Source of the DNA: Scortum barcoo
Taxonomy: Eukaryota; Chordata; Actinopteri; Centrarchiformes; Terapontidae
NCBI GenBank assembly: GCA_023238725.1
Contig: CM041548.1
Span: 12,334,752-12,398,751 of the forward strand
Direction: 5' to 3'
Length of the DNA stretch: 64,000 nucleotides
Below, piece after piece: positions 10,771 through 25,429 of this stretch (the stretch's first letter is position 1; each line of letters begins with the position of its first letter). Made by a program: the position numbers and the translations under genes. Under the pieces are notes generated by a model, which was not told the DNA's origin, ran no database searches, and saw nothing but the letters and a program-made list of their open reading frames with translations.

Positions 10771-13159
10771 CAAGCAGATTTTACTGATCCAAAACATTTC
10801 TTCACTCATGGAAATTTGCAGGACTTTTACTTGTTGTGAAATTATTTTTCTCATGTGTTATTTTTGTTTCAGCTCTTAAGGTCATAAATGAGCTTTCATT
10901 CTCAGTTTATAGGCCAACACGGACAAGCGGTACTGCTAAGGAAGTTTCCAATAAACCTGCTGAAGAAGACAATGTGATGGGACCAAAAGCTCCAGAACAG
11001 CTACCAATGAACCTTATTCTTTTCGCAAGTGTTTACTTTTACTGAAGCAAAGAGAGTACTTCCTCTTCCACTGTCCATGTGTGTCTAAATGTCATAATGT
11101 ATAATGTCTTCTTTGTGCTGTTTGCATTGTGTAATCCCATTAAAGTGCCTTTAAAAATAGATGTAGATCTGAAAGAGTCTAGAAGAGAGCAAGAGAAACA
11201 TGAGAATGAGGTTGTTTTTAAGTGTGTGTGTGTGTGTGTATCTGTGAGACAGACCCCTCCAGTGAAGCCCCGGCCGCCCTTTCATCTTCAGCATCTGCTA
11301 TTCTTCTTAGAGGTCTCGGGCCAAACCTCCACTGTCTGTCTGCTCTGCTTATTTAGATGCGACCACTTCAGTCGTATCTGCAGGCTCGTTATGGCAGCTA
11401 CAAAACCAATCCCTCCTTGTGCTTATTCAATCACAGGGGGATCTTGTGAGCTTTTTCCCTGTCTGGCTGCTCCCTCTCAGAGGCTTTGTGCAGACATTTC
11501 GAAACAATCACATCTATTAGTTTGGACTTGTGATGTCTGATCCCTCCACTGTACATGGGGCCGGCGTGGAAATGCGGCACACCCCGCTCAGAAAAATCCT
11601 TGAGGTTTGCTACAAATGAAAGGGAGAAAATTAGTCAAGAATGCAGTCGGAGTTTACCATACCTTTGAAGTGATGCCATGAATGTCTCTAAGAATTGATG
11701 GGCACTGTGTTGTGATATGAAGGGTGGTCACGGTAACAGAGGGCTCACATCAAACAGACCAGCTGGGACCAACTGAGGAAACAATGAAATGGAGAAGAAA
11801 TGAGTCAAAATATAAAAATTTATGAGTAAATTCCTTATGGGTAATGTGACGGTATATGCTGATTACCACCAACTGTATGATGTGGAAAAAGGCTAAGCAA
11901 TAACTAAATATATAACTAAATATTAAAGTTTTTTGATTATCAGTATATTGTGACTGATAGAAGAAACATATCTATTAATATTTCGATGTTGATTTCAGGC
12001 CATGTTACAGTATGCAGTATAAAATGCAGTATAAAGGTTGTTTGATTGATTAATTGAGAACTCTTTACTCTGTTTCAAAAGAGAAGTTGATAATTGTTAG
12101 ACTAAAATGTTTTTCATTCTTTAGAGTAAAAATTGTAACTTTAATTCTAGGTTTGTTTGTTTTGTTTTTTTACTGTACTAATTTGGTGGTTCTTTTACCA
12201 GTTTTTTATTTACTTGAGGATTTTTTTTATCTATGGCTGTATTTTATATGCATTTATTTCTTAAGTTTAATAATCAGCATTGGTTGATTGCAATGATAAC
12301 ACTTTACTTTTTATAGATTCATTTTTTTAAACTCAACAACATAATGTTTCTGTCACAGCCTCCAGTGAATGAAAATTATTCCTTCATAAAAATAATGAAT
12401 TAGGATTAGAGTTAAAGAACAATACAAAACATAAAACAGGTTGTGATAAAAACAAAATGTGAAATATTAAATTCAGTTTGCGGATGACATGCTGGTGCTT
12501 CGTGCCCACACAAGTCAAATCCTGGCTTGTGGGAAGTCACAGGCTCACCAGGCTGAGAGAGACTGACTTACGTGTTGTCATTACATCACTCAGAGGCCAA
12601 ATTCAAAACATTAATTAGACAGACTTCCCCGGCTTGTTTGCTTTTGGACTTGTGAGTGACGTGTGTATGCATTCGTTTGCACGCTTGCATGTGCATTACG
12701 AGTGGTTGCCATGATGTGAGTTTGGTATCGCTAGCTAAGTTTTGGCTTTACTGTGTGTTTGTGTGTGTGTGTGTGTGTGAGTGTGTGCGTTTTGTCACAG
12801 AGTGGTTAGCACAGCACTGATTGCTGTTTATTTGGTCTGTGGGTTGACACAGAGCCTAGCAGTCAGGAGCGCTACTGACAGCTCTGTTTTTATTGGGTCC
12901 CTGTGGCCGTACCAACACTAACACTGGGGTCGCGCTCTTCCCTCTGTCCCCCCTCACCCTCAGACTCCCACACCAAGCTTCCTGTCTGTGCTGCGAAATA
13001 ACATACAGTAAATCATTATGATTACAACGAGATATTTCCAAAATTGTGGAGGGAAATACTGAGAAAAATTTCCAAGAGGATGAATCACAGTGTCACCGAG
13101 ACAACGTGGCAGATTGGTAAAATCCCCCTACAAAATAAGGCAGAGAGCAGACAGAAAAC
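10771..13159. other. intergenic DNA with two candidate regulatory stretches
   Basis: No gene. 11270-11545 and 12480-12660 are non-repetitive, balanced in composition and lack microsatellites, so they are possible conserved elements. 11820-12480 is AT-rich. A (TG)n run lies at about 12760-12790. Confidence 0.4.
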
Positions 13160-13164
13160 ACGAT

Positions 13165-13275
13165 GTCTGCGGCTAGTTAGCTTAGCTTAGCATAAACACT
13201 GAAAACAGATGCATGCCAAGCTAAGCTAACCAGCTAGCCTGGGTCTGTTGAAAGGTAACAACATCTACCAACCAT
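13165..13275. mobile_element. fragment of the teleost non-autonomous repeat (copy 2)
   Basis: It contains 'gttagcttagcttagcataa' and 'gctaagctaaccagctagcc' followed by 'ctgttgaaaggtaacaa'. These are the same internal modules as the copies at 10304-10770 and 46058-46370. The inverted ends are not recognisable. Confidence 0.55.
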
Positions 13276-14071
13276 CACCTCAGTCAAGGGGAAATATCAG
13301 CTTCATTTTGCAACCTGACTCTTATTTTCATAGTTCTGGCCGTTGCTCCAATTGGTTATAAATAATAAATATAAAAATAATACATTTTCCTCATTAACTT
13401 AATTCCTGAGATCGGATACTACTTGGACCATTTGAAGAGTGGAAACAAAAGAGACACTTTAAAGGACTCTCAGTCTGTCAGATTTGAGACTCTTGATTCG
13501 GTTTTTTAATGGGCTGTGATCGACTGAAACCTTTTTTTATACTCGAAAGAGCAACTGAGAGCAAGCTACTGTATGTATGTAATCACATGATACAGCACAA
13601 TATTACACTTTAATATTATAGGTAAAAAGTCATAGAAATATGGCAGTTACAAGATGACAAACAAATAATAACATAAACAAAGGTATTGATTAAAATAATA
13701 AAAGTAAAATAAAAAAAGAACATAAAGTGATTAATAAGTGGCTCAGATTTGACCACTGGTGTTACTGTCCAACATGGACTTTGATCATAACCAGTAGGAA
13801 TGACGGCAGAAACTAAAAACAAACACCAGGTTGTAAAAAAAAAACAAAAAAAAACATTAATTTTCCTTTAACATTTGATTTTTTTTTTTAAACGTCTGCA
13901 AGTTCAGAATTCAGAAAACCAGTTCGAACCATCTTCTCTCATGACTTGTCGTGATTCGGCCCCCGCACACACAGATGTAAGACAAACGCACACAGACACA
14001 TGCTGACATGCTCAAGATGGTATATGGTACATGAACACTTAGTCAACCATGTAATGTGACCCTGGTCCCAG

Positions 14072-14072
<1 letters not shown>

Positions 14073-14105
<33 letters not shown>
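14073..14105. repeat. (CA)n microsatellite
   Basis: An uninterrupted CA run of about 33 bp. Confidence 0.95.
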
Positions 14106-14107
<2 letters not shown>

Positions 14108-16861
14108 GTAAAGAGGTCACCGCTTTACCATCTGGTGGTCAGACCCCACCACACACACACACACACACAAAAACACACAGTCACACATAATGATATAATA
14201 ACCTGTACTGTCCGACGCACTGGACTACCATGTCTGTCTCCTCACCCAACCTAACCACTGACCCTGTTACACACACCCACACACACTCACACACACACAG
14301 CTGACATCTCCCTTTACTGAGAAGCAGTCTTGGGAGGGGGGAGAGGGGTGGGGTGGTCGGATGCTGAGATGGGACGGCTGTGTATGTGTGTGTGTGCCTC
14401 TGCTGTAACGGCTGCTCCCGGCCGTCCACACAGCTGTCTGCTAGACACACTTACACACACAAACACTCACACACAAACACACACCGAGCGGCTGTGAGAG
14501 ATCCCCCCCACGACTGCTTCCCAGGCCTGTGTGACGGAGAGAAAGGAAAGGAGGGGAAACGGCTGGAAAGGATTACGCACACAAACACACACACTTACAC
14601 ACCAGCAACCACACGTGCAACATTAGGTACGTACATACACACACATTATCTTGAAAATGTTTTTTAATTCAAATTGTGTTCTGTATTTGACCGATGGTCA
14701 ACCGTGGTTTATTACATTTTGCAGTTTTGGTTCATTAGTTGTGACAACATTGGACTCATCAGGAGAAGTAATTGCTGAGGTCGGGGAAATCTGGGAACAC
14801 CGCAACATCTGCAACAACAACTGGGCAGACAATCAGACAAATTGCAAACAAGCCAACAAGCCTAAATCGCTTCATTTGAAGGTAAAACCAAAAGTTAGTG
14901 CACTGAAAAAGTCAGCAATAAAACCTCATCACACGGAAAAACTACAAAACAGTGAGCCAAACTTAGCCTGGACGCTGGTCCCTAAACTGTGATGGATGTT
15001 TACAACAGGCACAATATTACTGTTCAGCTGAATTTTCTCCTCCAAATAAGTTCTGACAGCTCCTGTTCCTGGCCCTATCTGACCTCTTTATAGATTTTAG
15101 TTCAGTAGCTGAAGCACAAGTAGTGAGATGTTTTTATATTTCTGCAAAAAGCCTTGAGGCAGAGGTGGAGGTGGATAGTTGAGCACATTACTCTGACTCT
15201 GAGATTGGAGCTCTTAGTTGGCTTCACAGGTCTTCTGTTAAGCACGACAGCAGTCTTTATCTAATTTTGTCTGTGACTATGAAGGACACAACCAAATACA
15301 GAAAACACTGCACGTAGCACAGACGACAACAGAGACTGTTTTCACGAGACACAAGTGATGAACACGGCCTCTTTGTCGCCACGGTTTGAGACTCGTGAAG
15401 CTACTGAAGTCGACGATCTGGAAATGTTGTTGGAAAATTTGCTAAAATACCCAGTTATGTCTGACAGTGTCCATAATTTTACAGTTTATGTTGTTGTCTG
15501 TGCTACTTGCAGCATTTATCATCTCAGCGTTTCTTTCTTCCTTTTTTTTTTTAATTGCCGCACATGTTGGAAAATCTGTGAGCATGTTCTCTAAATTAGC
15601 TTGTGTTTTGTTGTTTGCATGCGTTTTAGTCACGTTGCAGTGCTACAGTGAACTCTCGGAATGAAGAATTGTTGAGTCTTCCCTGTTTTTGCTATCGTAA
15701 CACTTCGCTAACACTAGTCAGCACAGAGGCAGCGGACTCTCGACCGCTCTGTCATGAGGAAATCGTTCATAGTTAACAGGAAACAGGGCCACAGTCTCAA
15801 CAGGAAGCAATGGGCAGCCACTTCGGTCAAATCTCATGGGTAGTTGGTAAACTTTCAGGAAGGATATGTCAATACAAGACATCTTCTTTTTAATGGGTAT
15901 AAAGATGTGTCAACTTCACGTCGAGTCAAATTGTCATTCACAAGTGTATGTTGTCCCAACCAGACAAACAGATGTGTTACGTAAACGGTCACATCTCTTT
16001 AAAGAGTGAAGGTTTCACTGGAAATGTTTTGATTGCAGAAACTGTGCTATTTTAGTTATTTGTTGAGGGCCTCATGGTATTTCGGACATGCCATGTGAAA
16101 ACATGCAGCGGACTCAGGAATATTCCCCGTGTTTATGTTTGTATCGGGCGCTTTACACTGTGTTTGTTATCCCTACAGATGGAAATAGACAGAGGCTGGA
16201 GTTTCACAGGCACAGGAAAGGCTTTGTTGGCACCCGGGGCACTCGGAGCTGTCACTTGCAGGCGTTAGAATCTGGAAATCCGACGGTGATCTGGTTCACT
16301 CGACTCGAGGTAGGTATGTGTATGTGTTCAGCGGGTTTTAATGAGAGACTACTGTGAAAAACAAAAAGAAAGACGGAGAGAAAGAATCAAAGTCACTTGA
16401 CAGGATGAGGCTCCATGAAAATCCAAGTTGTGACATCTCTGCAATGATTCCAGACCCCAGATTTAATGCCTGGTGTTCACCGCACATATTTGCTTTGTAG
16501 CTTTTTAGCGATTCTCATGAATATTTGGGAGCATGTTGTTTAGGCGACAGCGGGTTCCTCTCTGTGTATGTTTGCGTGAGTGTGGTGTGCGAGCGAGCAC
16601 TGTTGTGGTTATCGATGCATTCCTCTTATGAGGCACGGCATTACGAGCTGGGCAGAAGTTAAGAGGGTGGTGGTGCGTTTGTTGTGTGTGTTGAGAGTGT
16701 GGGAGCGAGACAGAGAGGAGAGACAAAGGCACTGAGACGAGGGGGGAATGAGGAAGCGAGAAATACACAGAGTACAGTTAAAGGTTACGGAGAGAGAAAC
16801 GCCAAAACATAAAGATTGCGTGTGTGTGATTGAGAAGGCAAATAAGAGGGTCAGAATGTGA

Positions 16862-16864
<3 letters not shown>

Positions 16865-16896
<32 letters not shown>
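16865..16896. repeat. (TG)n microsatellite
   Basis: An uninterrupted TG run of about 32 bp. Confidence 0.95.
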
Positions 16897-16897
<1 letters not shown>

Positions 16898-18033
16898 TAC
16901 GACGGCAACTTGATCCAATGGGAACGTGGAGACATAAATGCAACAACAGGAAATCATGAGCACAGTGACCATTTTAACACAAGGCACAACTGTAACTAAT
17001 ATGCATAAATACATATATACACACATGATCATCACCAGATACTGTACGTAACCAACACTGTATCCTGGACATTATGTTCATGTGCTAATAATCTGCAGCA
17101 GCAAATGTATTTTGAAGGAAATCTAATGCCAACTGGATGAGGTTTTTTATATAACATAATAAGGAAATGTTGTTGATAAACCTAAAGTATGTGGCAAGTT
17201 GAGAAATATTGATGCAAAATGTTGACTCTGAATGTGTCAGTGAAATCAGTGAAATGTTCACAGACAGTCTTGAACGTGAAATCTTGCAATTTAATTTACG
17301 CTGGTAGCAACTATCATTATGTTGAACTTTTATTAGAATATTAGAATGATTAGTTTATTAGAATAAATAAGATACAAAGAGAGAGTAGCAGAGAAAAGGA
17401 GGGAGCTTGAAAAATGAAATTTACAGACAAAACAAATCAAGCATCACTTGATCAAAATCATTTCCATGTAATGCTGCAGGCATGTATTTCCGGGTTACAC
17501 TGAACCAGAAAACCTGGAGGACAGGAGGAACATGCAGGCTCTGATTAGAATCGATGCAGAACCTTGAAACCTTTTTTCACCTTTTTAAGAGTGAACCAGC
17601 AGAAAAGAATTATTAGTTGGAACCCAATATACACACACACGTGACCCTGCTCACATAATGCTGCAATAAGCGACCACTTTCCCACATTGCAGACGACATA
17701 AAACCAACAATCATGTCCTCGTACTGACATTTGGCCATGAGCGGCCATTTGCACCATTTAAAGAAAGCATATTTGATTTATGAAATGTTATTTTAGCAAA
17801 GTGGATTGTGTTAAAGCTCAACTTAGTCCTCTCACTGATTTACAGTAATGCCTCTAAGTGTGTGAGAATGTGTTTGTGTGTGTGTGTATGTGTGTTTGTG
17901 CGCGTGGGATCTGTAGCAGCAGCAGCTGGTGGATTATACAGAGCTGATGTGTCCCTCATGTCCTTTAGAAGCTGTCGTCATGCTTCCTGTATTTTGGCCA
18001 GTAGTGCATGATGTCACTTCCTGCGCTGGATGG

Positions 18034-18040
<7 letters not shown>

Positions 18041-18074
<34 letters not shown>
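18041..18074. repeat. (GT)n microsatellite
   Basis: An uninterrupted GT run of about 34 bp. Confidence 0.95.
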
Positions 18075-18076
<2 letters not shown>

Positions 18077-21000
18077 GGGTGCGGACCAGCTGCAACGGGC
18101 TCCCAACTGTCTGTCCCAGATGAACGTAACTAACACGGTCGCACAGAACAAAGGGCAGACATCATTGCAGGAATCTTACACACTGAGTCATTGTTTCTCC
18201 AGCATCGGGAGATAATTGTAATTACTTGTTTGTGGTGTTGACAGAAGCAGCTTCCTGTCTCAAATATGCTCGGCTAATAACAGCAGAAGGTGGAGGATGC
18301 ATGTCAGTTAGGCCTCATTAGTAATCAAGCTATTTCACATCCTGATTGTGAGATTTGAAGTTTCTACAGCACATTGATAAGCTCATCATTGATTTGATGA
18401 TTTTCACTCAATCAGGGGTGTTTTCTTTTTTGTTTTCTGACATATTTTTTCATATTTCTTTCAGATTCTATTACTTTAATCACACGGACCATTAGAAGTT
18501 CAGTGAAAGTTCATAAGTGAAGCACCTCAGCTTGAAAAGGTGCAGGTGGATCAGTCAGCTGAGAGCAAGAGGTTTGGAGGGCACTGAAGATCTTTTAACT
18601 GCAAAGTTTTTAGACGAGGAAGATTTAGCATCAAAAAGTCCTTGCTCATCTAAAAAATAGCAGAAACAATGTGGAGCATGAATGTTTGGTTTACGAGGAA
18701 AGAGCCGAGTAAATCACATGAAGGAGAATAATGAAAGGACGTCAGATAAATAAAGCTGAGTCATACTGAGGTGACAGTAGGAAATGTTGCTGATCGTTAT
18801 GGGAAACACACAGTGAGTGTACTTTCTAATGTTGTTATTAGACAGGCGCTTCACCGGTATGAGGTGTCTCTCTGGTTTGGCAGCAATACAATTACAAAAC
18901 AGGACAGTTTATATACACACAGAGCGAGATTCACATTCTGAACAAGAACAATAAATACCAAATATCCAAAACACCAAAGTAGCCAAATTAAAATCTGTTA
19001 GCAGTCAAACAAAAGTTCAGACCTTAAGCAAACTTTAACTGATGATTTATGAGGCAATAATTACAATAATATTTGGATTTGACTTTCTCATTCAAGGCAA
19101 AACCAAACCCTAAATCTAAATATCCTTTTATAAATATCTTATAGTCAGTTCAACATTATAACAATCTGATAATCTGCTCACTCTCTGCCTAATATACACC
19201 GTTTTACTGAGTCTTCTGTCAAATGAACTATAAACCCGTCATTACCCGTCACTGATTATTATGTTTACTGTTGTTTCTTTAGATTGCATGGTTCTAAAAT
19301 ATCGGATCTGACTTAAAGTTTGTGTCATACAAAAAGAAAGAAAGGAAGTACAAAAGCCAAAAGTGGATGTGCAAGCAAACAGTCTGTCACATAATATTTA
19401 GTGAGACCTTGAATAAATAATACAGTTTGTTAAGCATAAGAAATTAGACCCATAATTCATAGTTATGAAACAAATATATCCTTTTGCATTGGTTTTATAT
19501 GATATTTTCATTTCATTCATTAATTTTCTGTGAAGACACTAAGTGTGAAGCTCATTTTAACTACTTTATATGTTGCTGTATATTTTAATCTGGTCTATAA
19601 GATTAGCATATTTGTAGTATTACTGTCCTGTGAGATCCACAAATCTCTAAAAAGCAAGAGCCTGATTTCAGCTTTGTGACGATGCATTTCCAGCTGATTC
19701 TAGAGGGTTTTGCAAAGTATATTTAGTTTGATGAGCTCATAAAGGATTTCAGAATCACCAAATTTGGTTTGACTGGACAGGAAGGGTGTGAAACATCGTA
19801 CCCTGAAAATAACTAAAGCTGTCGGAGTTATGTAGTGGAGCAAAAAGTACAATATCAGCCTCTGAGATGTGGTAGAAGTATGAAGTTGCATAAAATGGAA
19901 ATACAAAAGTCCAAAATTACACTTAAGTAAGCCAAGACATTTCAGATCAGTATATCCTCTGCACTACTTATCCATCCATCTGCTCCATGATGAAGCTTTT
20001 CCTCCCTCAAACATTCTCCTCATCCTTTCCTCCATCAGTCCTTCCATCCACCTTTCCATCTGTCCATTCCTCCATCTCCCTAATCTCTATCTCATCTATT
20101 CGTTCTTGTTAGTGTGACCCCGTTTCGGAGTCTATGGTTGGCAGCCGGGCTGCTGGGACACGTGGTTCATTGACTGCAAAGGTCTGGCAACACACTCTGT
20201 CTTTCCTCTGACACCATTTACACACACACACACACACACACAAGCACACACGGAGGAATATAAGCAACATTCACTGTGAGAACTTCAGCGAGGTCTCTTC
20301 ACCCCGAGTCACACAGATGTTCCTCTTGGCACCTCAGCAGGTTGTGGTGGGGTGGCTCAGGGGGCCTTTCTGGGGTCTGGGGGGCCACCGAGGGCCAAAC
20401 AGGGCCCCAGAGCCTGGATGAGAGCTTCCTTTGTGGGACACAAAGCATTGTCTGTGCTGGGAAAGGCCATGGGGATGGGAACACCGCCCAGAGCTGGACA
20501 CTGAGCAGCGATTTGAGCTGTGTGAGTGTGTGCGTGTGTGTTTATTTGAGACAGAGAGACACGGAGAGTGAGTCTCAGTGTGGGAGAGAGAAAGAGAAAG
20601 TGTGTCCTCACATTTGAGAGACGAGAGTGTGTGTGTGAGATACTCCAGACTGCTCCCTGTACAATCAAGAGACGTACAGTTGTGTAAAAATCTGTCTGGG
20701 AGTGTGTGAGAGCAGCTGGAAAGACAACATCAGAGCACTCCACGATTGCTCTCCTCAGTCTCTCATCAGTTTGAGCTTGGCTTTAAACCAGGTTGCACAA
20801 GAAAGTGCAGCAGAGAAGTTCATCCATTTGTCTTCATGCGGGCGCAGGGAACACGTTTCCCTCAATATTTAAAATATGTGAATTTGTTGTTTTTGAACAT
20901 GACAAAGGGATCAGTTTTGCAGCTTGGAAATTAAGTGAAGTGGAAACCCCAGGTTAAATAGGATAATCATGACCAAATTTTTAATAGATTTTTTTAACAC

Positions 21001-22373
21001 CTATTACATCGAGTAAAGTAATGAAACAGGCAGCCACCATTTACTGAATTCTTGACATCTTGACAGTCTTGATGTCAAGGACCCACACACATCAGGTGAC
21101 CGAGCATTATCAGTCCACCTGAGGAGAGCTGCTTCGACCACAGTTGCTTTCCCCGTGCACCTTCGTTTTCTGTCTCCGTCACCATGGCTGTTCTCTCATC
21201 TGAGTCGACAACACAAGGTCGCCTGAGAAACAACAACAAGTTTCACTGTTGCGTCTCGCTGGCTCGTTTTTGGCAGTTTGACAGCGGCTTTAACAAAAGA
21301 GGAAGTGATGATCTTTTTCCCATAAAGATTTCTATGTGCAGACAGGCACAGGTTGCAAGATGAGAGCAGGCGGCTCACGTCAAGACATGATGGGAGTAAA
21401 GTTAAAAAAGGAAAAAAAAAGGAATTTCTGGAGTTTTAATTTATTTTCCATGTATGAAAAGAACAAATGAACACTGTAAGCAAACTACTTGATCACTATA
21501 AGGAGCATTTGTATGGGAATGAACTTTTTGATCTATATAAGAGGTTGATCACTGTAACCACGACCATGATGAGCACTTTCCATCATACAGCGGCAGATGA
21601 GAGAAATCATTAAAACTCAGTCCCTGTTGGTCCTAAATGTTACTTTGTTTTATCCAAAAACTGCCATTTAAATTTCTAAAAGAAAAATAACATAATGAGA
21701 AACACTGTTCATACTTTTACTGCCCTGTGAGTGCTCTGTCATTTGAGAGGTATGGTAGCAATAATCATTTTTCAACAGAAACGCACGTCAACATCAAATT
21801 AACCCCATTAAAAAGTTGTTACCATAGCAACAGACGGTCTAACAAGCTGCCCCACCCGGCCTTTCTTTCATATATGATAAGATATGGTGCTGATGAAGGA
21901 CCAGGAAGCGTGGTGGTTATTTTAAGCCAAAGGAGTGAGCTTGCATGTGTGCGCGAGCGTGAGTAACGGGGTGGGGTGGCGTTTTTTTGGGGATGGTGGG
22001 AATGGATGAGGAATGTCAGAAAGCCAAAGAAGGGGAAAGAATGAAAACAAAAAGGCAAAGAAGTGGTTTATGCCCACAGAACAAAGATGGAGAGAGGGTT
22101 TTTTTTTTATATAATTGGCCTTTTCCTTCGGGTCCCAGACTCACTGGCTGAGAGGAGGAGACAGGGGGACAGAGGAGTGCATGCAGTCTCCCTCCAACAC
22201 ACACACATTCACACACACGCACAGACCACAGACGGTCCAAGTGGCAGAGGACTCCAGGAACATATTAGGAGAGTTTGGGGCTGAGGTGATGTGGGAACCT
22301 CGATAAAACCATCGTCGTCTAATTACTGTCACCACAGCCCTCTTACTGGCCAAGCACATTACACCAAAACAAA

Positions 22374-22397
22374 ACACACACACACACACACACACAC
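22374..22397. repeat. (CA)n microsatellite
   Basis: A short perfect CA run; a TG run of similar length follows at 22568-22592. Confidence 0.93.
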
Positions 22398-23908
22398 TCA
22401 CAGAGTACCACACACTCCCAAGCTATTACAAAAACTTCTGAAAAACACACACAAGGCTCCACTTCAGCACATGTGAACATCAGAGCAGGTTGGCCCCAGG
22501 CCCTAAAGCTCTCTGTGGGTAGCTGTGTTTTACATAAGACAAGCGTGACCCTCATGCACCATGGAGAGTGTGTGTGTGTGTGTGTGTGTGTCCACTTTGC
22601 TAACCACCCTGGAAAGCCCCGCTCCTTAAAAGCCATGTTGGTCCGCAAACCCTGCAGAGCTGCTGTATCATAGTTTATTCAGCTATTTCTGGGAGCGGGG
22701 TTATTTCAGCATTTAAAAAAAGCAGGAAACCTGAGAGAGTTGGTTCAGAGATTTACTCTCTCACAGGGAGGTTCAGGAAAGTTGAGCGTTTCTGGTATTG
22801 TTTTCTGCAGCATTGCCAGCGACGAAGCTCATGCACCCCAGGGTGTAGAGGACAAGGCATCAATTATCTCTTTTAATTTCATGAGGTAGACGCAGACATT
22901 GGCTTTTATCCACTGGAGTGCTGATCTTCTGACACAGATTCAAGAAAGAAAAGGGCTCTTCACTCTGTGCAGCATCCACAGACCACCATAGGCGCCAGAG
23001 AAGAAAACAAAATTTGAATATTTGAGATTATAACTTTAAGTATGGAAATAATTTTTCAATGTTTCAATGTTTTCAATGCAAAGAAAAGTCAGTGTTCTAA
23101 AGTGAATATCAATCTCAAATTATTTTAAATTTTGTAGCAGTTTGTTTAAGGGGTTTGAATAAGTCTGCTATTATTCTATCATTTTCCTCTTGACAACAAT
23201 GACAGAGAAAAGACCAAAACCAACAATGTTTCCATCTCTTAATGCTTCCCAATTTTCCTTACTTACTTACTTACTTACTCCCAAGCCCCCTGAACACAGC
23301 TTTCAACATACAGTATATATTTTATTAAAAAAAAAAAAGACCAGTTATTATTTTCCTAAAACAACTGTAGTCTTTAGCAAACAGGATTAAACAATGCCTT
23401 TGGTGAGGACTATTTTCAGCAGTGGACTCACACAGATTAGTCGCTCTCGAGAGTATAACAGCAGTTTAATTATATATGTGGTATTGACTGAAAAGAATCT
23501 ACAGTTTCATTGAAGAAGAAACTTGAACATGAAGAAACCCGTCGACCAGCGCAACAATGCAGCTCACTTTTTGGACAACAAAAGAGGTCTGTGGCATAGA
23601 GGAGTGAGCTAATCAGGCTTTGGCTGCACCGGGAGTACTTGTTGGTGGGATCAAGTGGTTTGGTTGGTTTTGATGACAGTAAAAAAAATATAGAAATCTT
23701 CCAGACTCATTTAAAGCAAAATAAAAAAAAAGTACAGCATTAAGGGAGCACAGTGCCAGTGCTGGTCTATGAAATGTAATCAACACGTGTCACTGTTGTT
23801 GTTTACTGCCAAACAAAACTTCGTTGTTTTTTTTTTTTTTGTATTTGTTGATTTGATTTTGGCAAATGTAAATATAGAGGGAATACACATGACTGGCGGT
23901 ATGCATGC

Positions 23909-23910
<2 letters not shown>

Positions 23911-23969
<59 letters not shown>
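23911..23969. repeat. (CA)n microsatellite, longest dinucleotide tract in the window
   Basis: 59 bp of perfect alternating AC. Confidence 0.97.
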
Positions 23970-23971
<2 letters not shown>

Positions 23972-25429
23972 GTAGTACAGTGGATGTTGTCACTGAGCAG
24001 GCTGCAGTAGCTCCGGTGGCGGTGTCTCGTTTCCACATGATGAGAGTGTAATCCGTGCAGGTTCCTGCCTGCTGCTTTGTTTTCCTCACCATCTGACTCA
24101 TCCCTCCAACCTGTGGGAAGGAGGGAGAGATGGACTATGTCACTGTCATAACACGGGATTACTGTCTACAATACACTTTCTCAAAGGGATTGGAAAGATG
24201 CCCTGGAGTTTCCATCCTCTCCTCCGTCTTTGTCCTCTCACTTTTCTCGGATTGCACTGATTGTTTATCGGCCATTATCGCCTTTCCTTTTCCTTTTCTT
24301 CGGTCTCTATCTTCTCCTGTCTTTTAGAGATTCCTGGTTTACATTCATATTCCTAATTACACACAATAAGTGAAGGATTTTATCCTAAAATCTTTTTGAG
24401 CATATACAGCTTATATCACCTAAATCTATCTGATGGTAAAAACAATATGTATCCTTCAGTTTTTATTCCAATATACTTTAAATTCTTTAAGCTCCACTTC
24501 ATTTCATTTCTACTTTCACCCACTAAGATTTTTTCATTCCTAATCAGACTAACAAGACTTGTCCTCATTGTTTTCAATCAAATTATCTCCCTTTGATACT
24601 GTGCATCAAAGCAACAAGTGAAGATTATCACATCCTCTAATTTAAGACTGAGATAATAACATTCTTGTGTTATTTAGTGTTATTGTTATGTCGGAGACTC
24701 AAAGCCTGTGTGATCTGAGATATAAAACCTTTGCACATATAAATGTTATCTGATCTGGGTTTTTCTGTCAGGGTATTTTTCTTCTGAAAAATAATAAAAA
24801 CATAAAAATAATGTGGCTCATCATGCAAATACAAATCATTTATTCATTAAGAAACCTGCGATTCTAATGATCAAACTAAGGATTAGTTTCAAGAGTGCTC
24901 CACTGGACCACTGAGTGCATGTCTCACTCCTACTAGAAAGAGTGCCCTTTCAAGTGGTTATATGTTTAATCACATGTATGTTTTGAGCAGGAATAGCCCG
25001 TCAGAGACAAGGATTTACCCCACAGCTACCACACTGTTCTTTTCTTTTCCTTTAAAAATCTTTACATACACTATATTTTAAAAACAGTTAAAACAATTGT
25101 TATTTGCTTGAAAAATGAAAAAAAAAAGAAAAAAAAGACAAAGCCATCACATGTTCAAATCAAATGCAAAATAACAGGTTAAAGCTACCCCACTTATTAC
25201 ACTTACAACATTCAACCATTAAAAAACATGACTCAGAGGTTTTTGTGCTCCTCTGTCTTTCAGATTTCTTGATTGGTAGCTTACATTACCAAATTTGCAT
25301 GTAAGAGTAAAAGTGAATTTACCTAATCAAATAATTTAGGTCCAAAATTTTAATACCATCAGTTTGACTAATACTGGCCTTGAACTCAACTCCCCACCAG
25401 CACTAAAACAAATACTCCCACGTAATATA

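Larger units (their letters stand above)
13276..19980. other. intergenic DNA
   Basis: No gene recognised. CA/TG microsatellites lie at 14073-14105, 14150-14170, 14375-14396, 16865-16896 and 18041-18074. 13600-13900, 17080-17470 and 18900-19660 are AT-rich. Open frames are short and without recognisable domains. Confidence 0.6.
19981..25429. other. intergenic DNA
   Basis: No gene recognised. 20290-20520 is an isolated GC-rich patch. CA/TG runs lie at 20220-20243, 22200-22222, 22374-22397, 22568-22592 and 23911-23969, and a (CTTA)n run at about 23260-23279. 24330-25420 is AT-rich. Confidence 0.6.

Noticed and set aside
11079..11540. 153-codon plus-strand open frame
   Set aside because: It includes a GT repeat (VCVCVSV), has no recognisable domain and no splice context; it was treated as chance in a possibly conserved non-coding stretch.
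13915..13935. tRNA B-box-like string (gttcgaacc)
   Set aside because: No matching A box or cloverleaf around it on either strand.
14125..14138. CTCF-like string on the minus strand (ccaccagatggtaa)
   Set aside because: Only 12 of 14 positions fit, and the key C after GG is missing; too weak to list as a site.
23769..24101. Open frames rich in HTHTHT or VCVCVC around 23.8-24.1 kb, and similar ones at 14.4, 31.5, 32.4, 35.5, 37.6 and 40.2 kb
   Set aside because: They are translations of CA/TG dinucleotide repeats with no domain content.
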